A stretch of 64,000 nucleotides of DNA from NCBI GenBank assembly GCA_964019055.1, contig OZ025212.1, positions 13,910,891-13,974,890 of the forward strand. The letters run 5' to 3'. The notes under the pieces are model-generated. The model did not search any database. It was not told the origin of the DNA and saw nothing but the letters and a program-made list of their open reading frames with translations. Positions 56,919-64,000 of this stretch are shown here, piece after piece (position 1 is the stretch's first letter; every line of letters begins with the position of its first letter). The DNA is from Anthopleura xanthogrammica (Eukaryota; Cnidaria; Anthozoa; Actiniaria; Actiniidae). Position numbers and translations under genes: made by a program.

Positions 56919-58131
56919 GTTTCTTATAGACAATAAACTCGATAATTATGAGTAAATCTCTAGGAAAACGAAACTTGATATTCTAGACCACTGAAGGATC
57001 ACACCACTTGCTCGCTTGGCGTCGCGATCGTTAAAAAATCTTTCTTCTCGACGTTCAAACTTCCTTTTGACGACAAAATATTACACAAGACTATAATTTA
57101 TGCTTTCTTCTTCGTTATAGACCGTAAATTGTAGTGTTTTGGGTCGTAAATTAGTTTTAAACTTGAGGTTTTCTTGGAGTTTCTCAGATGACTACGACTT
57201 CCGCCATCTTTTTCTGTACGTAATGCTGCCCAGTTCACCCCAGGTCATGAGATTCACGGCCACAGCGCGGGAGTGTCCCGCGTGTTTCCCGCGGGAGCTC
57301 ATTCACATGAAACTTTACATGAAAATAAAGGGCAAAAGAAATGTCACAAAGTTTTGTTTGCATCTTAATAATTTATCAAAATTATGCTTCAAAACAGTTA
57401 CCAGTAAGATGGGAATTGATTTATCGTCTTAGAATCAAGAAAAATATCGTAATTATATGCAGAAAAAAATGATTTAGAATGCTCTTCAAACATTTGATTT
57501 AAGGACCAGTCGTTATTTATAGGAAGGCTGGTGCATTTCTATTTTCACTTGCACAAATTTTCGTGACCCCTCTCCTAAAGTGCCCTATATTTCTCTTAGC
57601 CCCATCCTTTGTGGAACATAAAAATGCTGTCCCCCCCTCTAAGTCTACCAGCCCCCCCCCCCCCCCTATCCCCGTAAATAATGACTGGTATCTTACCAGA
57701 ATTTTTTGCACTTTTATTTCACCTTTTTTTATTATCAAATGCCTTTTACTAGTCATTATCTTAGCTCTTTTAGCCATTTAACACAGTGGTTGCCTATAAA
57801 CCTATTTCACGTGACATCAGAGCAGCTCAATTTGGAGGACTCTTGACGCATTGAATTTAGAAAATATGTAAATTAGAAGCGGCCGTTGGCTTTTCATCAC
57901 TTTATTTTTTAATTACACTTACATTATACTAAGTATGTTAATAAATATCCAACTATAAACAAATCCTATAGTTCTCCTGCATTATGTTGCAAGATGCCTT
58001 TGAGTCAAAAGAAAATATTTTAGATCTAAAGCTACTAAAGGTCTTTTATTTTCAGGAGAAGAAAGCTCTTGTGTTTTCACTAACTTTCAGAAAGAGGATT
58101 AAGTCAGGGATATTTTTTATTTTACACAAAT
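56919..58131. other. Intergenic DNA between the sushi receptor and GSTZ1
   Basis: No gene seen. Contains the presumed sushi-receptor promoter, a C-homopolymer stretch at 57630-57665, a half-copy of MITE family A at about 57798-57843 ('cagagcagctcaatttggag'), and the GSTZ1 polyadenylation region (AATAAA on the minus strand about 15-20 bp after its stop). Confidence 0.5.
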
Positions 58132-61100
58132 CTATTTATTTTCTCTCAGTTCCTCAGGGCAATCAGGCTGCCGAGAGGGATGAGCCTCCTTGAAGGCATC
58201 AACTTGAGCTAAGGTATCATGAATCCTTGAAATGACGGGGAATTGTGACATGTCTACTTTAAAACGGTTGGCATTATAGACCTGAGGGACTAGACATAGG
58301 TCTGCCATCGTAATCTGGAAGAAAGGGAAAGGACAAAAATTATTCAATGTTATTTGACATTTTTTAAACAATATATTTTTTCCTTTTGATCAGAGGCGTA
58401 GCGAGGTCTAAATCTTAGGTGGGTGTGTGTGTGTGTGTGGGGGGGGGGAGGGGTGATGTACCATTTTCCAGACATATCCACAAGAATCCCACCTGATTTA
58501 GAGAAATTTCGGTGCCAAGATCAAACTTTTGGGGGGGGTGTCAGTATCCCCCTTGCTACACCACTGCTTTTGATATTTCCAAATGCACTTGAAAAACTAA
58601 TTCTAAGAAAAATTATTTCCATTATACCTCATCTCCAATGCAGTACTTTCCAGATGTTCCCTCCAACGTTTTCTCCAAACCTACAGAAGTTATTCATAAT
58701 CAAGTTTATACTGAATTTGAGAGAAAGGGCCGATGGAAGGAAATTAATAATTAGAGAATGAAGGAGACAGAACAAACCAAGATTAAAAAAGGAATTAAAA
58801 AAAATAAGAACACAAAAATTTAGATAATGACTCACTTTGGAAGCCTCTGTCAATCCAGTAGTGACCCCATTCTATCTTCTTCTCAGCACCAACATACTGA
58901 AGAACTTTTAAATTTTGAATTGGTTGTATTCCAGCAGCTATTTGAAGACTTACTTGACGCACCTAAAAAATCACACAAGAATAGATAGGATGCAATGTCT
59001 TAGATCACCCCAGAGGTTTTTTCAGGGTTTTCTTCATTTACACTTGACGTCATAGCTGCCATGTTGGATAATTAACTTTAACTAAATATTTTTAATGGTG
59101 TATTTGAATAGATGACTTATAAATGAGGCTAAGCCTTGCAAATGAGTCTGTGGTCTTCAAAAAACAGTGGTTTGCATTGAATGCGAAACTGGAGTATTGA
59201 TAAAATTGGAAGATTAGAGGGGATAGAAGCAGACAGACTATTAGAATGTCATGTTTTATATGCAAAACTGACTGATCTTGCATGGTGTATATCTTTTAGG
59301 GGTATTTTGGAAAATTTTGGATGAGCATTTCCTGGAATTACTTTTACCCAGCCGCCCTGTAAGACATTTTATGTATCATGGCTTTAGAATGAGGGGAACC
59401 AGCTCTAAGGCACATTAATACAAGCAACAAAATTGTGCAACTTGTTATGCAACATTGTTGCATTGCAAGTTGCAAAGCGATGTTGACTGTATTACCACCT
59501 ACCCCTATATACGCAACTTGTCACACAACAAAAATCGATGTTGCAAGTTGTGGCTGCTTGTTGAAAAAAGTAGAAAGCGCTTCTACTTTTTGCAAAAAAA
59601 TTTCAGCTTGCAACAATGATTCTTGTTGCACGACAAGTCATGTAAGTGGGTGGTAATATGGTGAACATTGCTCTGTAACTTGCAACCATAGTAAATTAGT
59701 ACCGGTATGTTGCAACACAACAATGTTGCGTGACAAGTTCAGCAATTTTGTAGCTCATATAACTGCACCTTTACTTTATTAATGTTTATAATCATCATCA
59801 ATACAAATTTATAAGCTCTGCTTACCAGTGCGCGCTTGTGAGGGTTTCCCTTAGGGAGCAAGGGTGGGTCTGGTCTTGTTTCATCCAAATACTCAATTAT
59901 TCCTAGCTGTGAAAGATAAAAAATATAATTATTTAGTAGATGCATCTTTAACTTATAATTACTTGTAAATTGGGGACCTTGAAAATGGAATTAAAAGTTC
60001 ATCAATTTTTTCTCACTCCAAAAGAACTTGTAAATCCCATTTTGATGGTTGAACAAGGGCCACAGGTTTGTTAGCTACAAGCTATTGCTGGGTTTCAATC
60101 AGCTGAGAAAAGGTCTTTGAATCGCATTATCTGCTTCAAATGATAGCAAACACTGTCAGCCAAAAAGAATTGTATTGAAAACTTTGATTGAGCTGATGAA
60201 CATTCCAAGAGAAAATGACTCAAATGAAACCCAGCAATTATGTCCTACCCTAAAAAAAGGAAAGGACAATTTTTTTGGGAAAGGAAAATGCCTTGTTGAG
60301 AGCTGTGCTCTGGGGTCATACATGGCCTGTACAGCAGCTGCCAGGGGCGCCTTCTCATGCTTTCAGTTTGACCCCGTTGAGCTGCGTCACTGCTGTACTT
60401 GCGGTGGTGATTAGCGATGACAAGTTTTAGTTTGCCTGGAGGGGAGTCCCATATATAGAAGGGCGGGGATGCTCTTTCTTGTAGTCATAACAATGGTAAG
60501 TTTCACCCCTAAATGGTACCAAATGATGTTAATTTTATAGCATTTTAATTAGTTTTTCGTTTGAACACCCTAAAATATATTACTAAATAATGAAAATTAA
60601 CCACCAAAAGGTACGATGAGCATCCACGCCCCTTTCACATCAGACCCCCCGGGGGAAAATGACACCATCTGCATGTCAAATACTGTCATAGTGTCTGACT
60701 TTCTCATTCCAGTTTCCTGACACTGGTAACAAGATAAAATGAAATAAGATAAGATAAGATGAAATTATGGAATTATTTATTCAGTTTTACAGAGACTTAC
60801 AGACTGAGTTAAGGTGTGCCCATCAATGATTAATGTTGGTATTTCTCCAACAGGATTCAGTTCCTTGTAGTCATCTGAGTGCTAAATAATATATTTTTGA
60901 ATTATCAGTATCAAAATAATATTGTACAGAATTTCCTGATCTCATCTATCAATAGACCCCTTGCACATGATGTCAGAATGCAGGGCAATTTGGAGGGCAA
61001 AACAAAAAAATTTCAATCTCCTGAGAATTGGAACCTATTGTTTTGCCCTCCATATTGAGCTGCATTCCAACGTGCTGCAAGAGGTCTGTATCATGGAAAG

Positions 61101-63415
61101 CATGGAAAGTGGTGACTTGGGTTCAACACACCCATTTGTAACCCTTTCCATTTGCAAATTATTTGTAATGCCTATTTGTAATGTCTATTTTTGTTTTTGG
61201 GGTGTGGGGAGGGAGGGATGATGTTGAGGTTATTAGGGGTGACCCCCTGACATGGATACAAAATCTTATAAGAATAAGATTTCCTAAGTCCCTCCTCAAC
61301 CCTTAAAATTTCAATTTTATATAAAGCCTAAATAGAATAAATAGTGTAAACAGGAATGGTGGAGCATTTTTAAAACTGGGGATTGGGGGGGAGGGGTTGG
61401 CTAAAATGTGCCACAGGTAACCCACTGCAAAAAATTTACCTTGTTTCAGCAATGTAAAATTTTGCTTTGACAAACACATTTTTTATAGTTCTACCAAGAA
61501 ATATTTCTTCTCAGGAAAAAGCAGGGGGCTCAAGCTCCCCTGTTTCTACTGTCCTTGGTAAAGTGTAAATTATTACTTATGTATACGGATAAAGATAATG
61601 AATATAGTCAAAAGTACCTGTTCTCCTCCATCTTTGATCAAGTGAATAGGACGGTATTCATATTCCATTCCCTTGAGAGCAAGTGCTATGAGAGAAAACA
61701 TCAAACATTGGTACTTGATAAATCTATGCTATCAAATTTAATCAGCTGTTCTGATGAATAAATTCCAATCTCCCTCCATGGGAGAGGTGTGGATATTTTC
61801 TGCAACTACACAATATTCCCTCCTTAGACCCACCTCCCGGGCCCACCCCACCCCTTGGAAATTCCAATCTCCCTCCATGGGAGAGGTGTGGATATTTTCT
61901 CCAACTACACAATATACCCTCCTCAGACCCACCCCACCCCTTGGAAATTCCAATCTCCCTCCATGGGAAAGGTGTAAATATTTTCTGGAACTACACAATA
62001 TACTCTCCTCAGACCCACCGCAATCCCTAAAAATTTTACAGAGAGGCCAAGGAAGTAAGAAGGTGGTCTGGAATCACAGAATGTTACCTGTCCTGACTCT
62101 CCATGAACATGAACTTCTAAAGTATGAATACAGAACTGGCTGAAAATAACAAATACACAGAATTTTATTTTCTATATTTTATTTCCTCCTGAAGGGGGGT
62201 CCTAATCCTGGCTAGATTATAGAATACCCTGCCACTCCAGATAGTTATGCAGATGGCTGCTACCGCGCGCTTGTCTGTGATCTGAAGCATAAATTTACAT
62301 AACCATATAAAGGTAGCCTAAGCTCACTTCAGAACTGTGGACTGCAGTAGCACCTCTATTCATACTGAAAGTAAATGGTTTGATATATATATTTACTATT
62401 CATACATTCGTCATTCTTAAAATAATAAAGTGTCACTAATAATGCTCCATAAGTCACTGCACTCACTATGGGACTGTGAACCACAGTGCCATTCTAATCT
62501 ATACTTTATCACTGTGTTTACTCGTTTTCACAAACAAACTGTGGACCACGGTGCCATTCAGTATCAGTGGCGTAGCGAGGACCCAGGATCTGGGGGGGGG
62601 CACCTAGAATAAAAACCAATCACGGCAAAAATTTGGGGGGCACATGGCCACCCCCATCCCTATGCCAGTGGCATTGACATCATATATCAAAGAAAAAAAT
62701 GCTTATCCGAAAATTTTAGGGGGGAGGGGGGGGGCAGCTGCCCTCCCCCCACTACACCACTGTTCATACAGTGCTTTCATTAACAACAATGCTTCTTGAA
62801 CCAAAATGATACGTTATTGATTGGTCCCTCTTAGGGGTGAAATTTCATCACTGCCACGCCCATCATCTCAAAATACAGGTCCCTTTTAGGGGTCATTTTC
62901 AGAATTTCCGATGAGGACCCCAGCCCCCTTTTATAACGGAGTCCCCCCCCCCTACACCTTCAGGACCCTCTTCAAAGAAAGTTATTTATTATTTTGAATT
63001 GATTTTAAATGCTGTTTTAAAAAACAAATTTTTTCTGCTCAGAATTAACAACAAATACTAGCGCTCATACTTTTACAGGGCTCAAAATAATGGCCGGTCA
63101 ACGCATGTACAGTCAATGTCTGGCCAAATTTGGTACTTGAACAGCCAAATACGATTTAGAACGGACATGTTGACCGATCATATTTTGGGGGGAAATGAAA
63201 TAAAATATCATACGCCGGACATCTTGACCGGCGACTGGCCTTTATTTCGAGCACTGCTTTAAGAATAAAAGACAGATACAGAATAGAGAATTAGGTTACG
63301 ACGTGTCAAGTAGGGAAAAATCTGCTGTTTTCGTACTCTCTCAGGCCAAGATAAATAACTTCATTATGTTATTAACCCTTATTATTATCAATTATACACA
63401 TACCTTTGAAGACAT
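58132..63415 (-). CDS. GSTZ1: Maleylacetoacetate isomerase / glutathione S-transferase zeta
   Basis: Eight exons on the minus strand: 63415-63404, 62139-62088, 61685-61618, 60881-60801, 59906-59826, 58962-58836, 58680-58628, 58314-58132; 219 codons in phase (218 aa; the human protein is 216). The first coding exon encodes only MSSK. The glutathione-site motif SSCSWRVR is at residues 13-20 and 'LALKGMEYEYRPIHLIKDGG' follows. The thioredoxin-fold half ends with 'LIIDGHTLTQS'; the helical half includes 'IAAGIQPIQNLKVL' and 'ITMADLCLVPQVYNANRFKV'. It isomerises maleylacetoacetate to fumarylacetoacetate in tyrosine/phenylalanine breakdown, using glutathione, in cytosol or mitochondria. The final codons overlap an AATAAA. 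The introns are full of MITEs. It is divergently paired with a SLC25 carrier. Confidence 0.93.
58391..58566. mobile_element. hAT-type MITE with intact 8-bp target duplication
   Basis: Starts CAGAGGCGTAGCGAGG and ends CCTTGCTACACCACTG (inverted, 13 of 16 matching), flanked on both sides by CTTTTGAT (58383-58390 and 58567-58574). CAG-type ends plus an 8-bp duplication identify a hAT-class insertion. It lies in GSTZ1's last intron. G-run interior. Confidence 0.82.
59424..59753. mobile_element. TTGCA-rich foldback MITE
   Basis: Ends 'acaaaattgtgcaacttgtt' and 'gacaagttcagcaattttgt' are inverted. The interior is dense in 'gttgca'/'tgcaac', with inner arms 'gtattaccaccta' / 'gtgggtggtaatat' and 'agaaagcgc'/'gcgcttct'. 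A related shorter piece is at 38984-39122. It lies in a GSTZ1 intron. Confidence 0.7.
60954..61087. mobile_element. Palindromic MITE (family A)
   Basis: 134 bp from AGACCCCTTGCA to TGCAAGAGGTCT, with centre 'tttcaatctcctgagaattg'. It lies in the GSTZ1 intron between exons 3 and 4. Confidence 0.78.
61763..62030. repeat. Tandem repeat, three copies of about 90-95 bp, in a GSTZ1 intron
   Basis: Three head-to-tail copies, each with 'aaattccaatctccctccat', 'gggagaggtgtggatatttt' and 'aactacacaatat...agacccacc'. A solitary copy is at 38385-38460 and a diverged piece at about 54045-54105. It ends 58 bp before GSTZ1 exon 2's donor side (62088). Confidence 0.8.
62565..62762. mobile_element. Second hAT-type MITE copy
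   Basis: Starts CAGTGGCGTAGCGAGG and ends CACTACACCACTG, the same family as 58391-58566. Flanks TTCAGTAT and TTCATACA are only partly alike, so the target duplication is decayed or coincidental. It lies in GSTZ1 intron 1. Confidence 0.7.
63076..63256. mobile_element. MITE, second copy of the NRDE2-intron element
   Basis: Starts CAGGGCTCAAAATAATGGCC and ends 'ggcctttatttcgagcactg'. It shares 'ggccaaatttggtacttga' and 'acggacatgttgac' with 36315-36493. It lies in GSTZ1 intron 1. Confidence 0.72.
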
Positions 63416-63886
63416 GGTAAGAGAATTACTAGTAAATAAAATAAAAATATAAAACGTGTTTTTACGTTTGGAAAAACTGATTGAATTTCGACTAGTACCC
63501 AGACTTCCCCCGGATAGAATTATACAGGTAGCCCATAGATAGGGGATAATCGGGGGTCGAATGAATGAATGAATGAAGAGATGGGAATGGTAGGATGGGA
63601 GTGAGAAAACTTTGGTGCCTTTGGAATAATGAAAAATAAAAGAGAAAGGGAAGATTGGATAGATATTGTGGTGGCTTGGAACAAATATCCAGGGTCATTA
63701 TTCATTTATACCATGCATAAGTTACGTAAAAACACTGTCGCTGGGTTCGTTGAACATTTAATCTGACTAGGGTCAAACTGTTTGTCTGTCAGCACCAAAA
63801 CATGCCATCAAGCATTCACTCCTTCGATTACCAGGTCTAAAAGAAGGGCAACGAAGACCAGCAACAGACTTTATAAATGCTTTAAT
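63416..63886. promoter_or_regulatory. Shared promoter interval, GSTZ1 and SLC25 carrier
   Basis: 471 bp separate the divergent start codons. Contains a short (gaat)n run at about 63557-63577 and no obvious TATA box. A bidirectional promoter is inferred from spacing only. Confidence 0.45.
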
Positions 63887-63926
63887 ATGGAAGCTCTGAA
63901 CGATTTCATAGCCGGATGGTTCGGAG
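63887..63926 (+). CDS. First exon of a mitochondrial carrier (SLC25A45/47/48 type), partial
   Basis: ATG at 63887 followed by 13 codons, MEALNDFIAGWFGG with the last Gly split by a GTAAGT donor at 63927. 'F-x-A-G-W-x-G-G' is the start of the first transmembrane helix in SLC25A45/47/48-like carriers, which move small metabolites (amino-acid or carnitine-type substrates) across the inner mitochondrial membrane. The rest of the gene lies beyond the window, so the identification rests on a short motif. Confidence 0.55.
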
Positions 63927-64000
63927 GTAAGTTTGAATTGATTACACGTGCTTTCTTCATCTTTGTTTGACATGATTGTTTACAGTAGTCATTATTTTAG

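Noticed and set aside
60175..60414. 79-codon Cys-containing ORF in a GSTZ1 intron
   Set aside because: Antisense, no splice or homology support, overlaps the edge of a repeat-rich stretch.
61754..62143. 129-codon plus-strand ORF with repeated 'FQSPSMGEVWIFS'
   Set aside because: It is the three-copy tandem repeat read in one frame, antisense to GSTZ1 exon 2 at its end.
1..64000. CRISPR array, prokaryotic operon or phage features
   Set aside because: None found; the direct repeats here are satellites, SINEs and MITEs in a spliced eukaryotic genome.

Overview
This is a window of eukaryotic nuclear DNA. It is AT-rich and has short exons with clean GT-AG introns. The gene content is animal: serum response factor, NRDE2, NXPE, TRIM-NHL, a Roco GTPase, a sushi-domain receptor and GSTZ1. 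Paralogous NXPE genes, a Roco protein ending in a death domain, a Penelope-like element and a very high load of foldback MITEs and tRNA-derived SINEs best fit an anthozoan cnidarian (hexacoral or sea anemone). That taxon is an inference; no species can be named from the sequence alone.

Layout. 1-3.2 kb: repeats, no gene recognised. 3.2-15.8 kb: two complete NXPE-family genes on the minus strand (3208-7806, 642 aa; 12353-15805, 522 aa). Between them lies an intronless TRIM-NHL gene (9341-11569, minus) with one in-frame stop. A 5'-truncated Penelope-like retroelement (3461-4871) sits antisense in the last intron of the first NXPE gene, flanked by an 18-bp target-site duplication. 15.8-21.3 kb: gene-poor, with foldback repeats and an 83-bp tandem promoter-like duplication. 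21.3-25.0 kb: LRR-Roc-COR-Death protein (plus, 2 exons, 1128 aa). 26.9-31.8 kb: a seven-exon secreted cysteine-containing protein of unknown family (plus, 275 aa). 32.6-38.3 kb: NRDE2 (plus, 7 exons, 1192 aa). 40.1-40.5 kb: a small unrecognised ORF. 41.4-45.1 kb: SRF (minus, 4 exons, 486 aa) with a perfect CArG box just upstream of its ATG. 45.1-50.1 kb: repeats only, including a 752-bp piggyBac-type MITE. 50.1-56.9 kb: a six-sushi single-pass membrane protein (minus, 8 exons, 662 aa), SUSD4-like. 58.1-63.4 kb: maleylacetoacetate isomerase GSTZ1 (minus, 8 exons, 218 aa). Its promoter is shared head to head with the first exon of a SLC25 mitochondrial carrier (plus, from 63887, running off the window).

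I assembled exons by hand from reading frame, splice sites and phase. Each complete multi-exon model closes in frame, with total lengths divisible by three. The genes do not form one pathway. Three encode signalling or immune-type architectures (TRIM-NHL, Roco-Death, sushi receptor), two are NXPE duplicates, and the rest are housekeeping. Much of the remaining DNA consists of non-autonomous DNA transposons, and several of these lie against exons, stop codons or splice acceptors.
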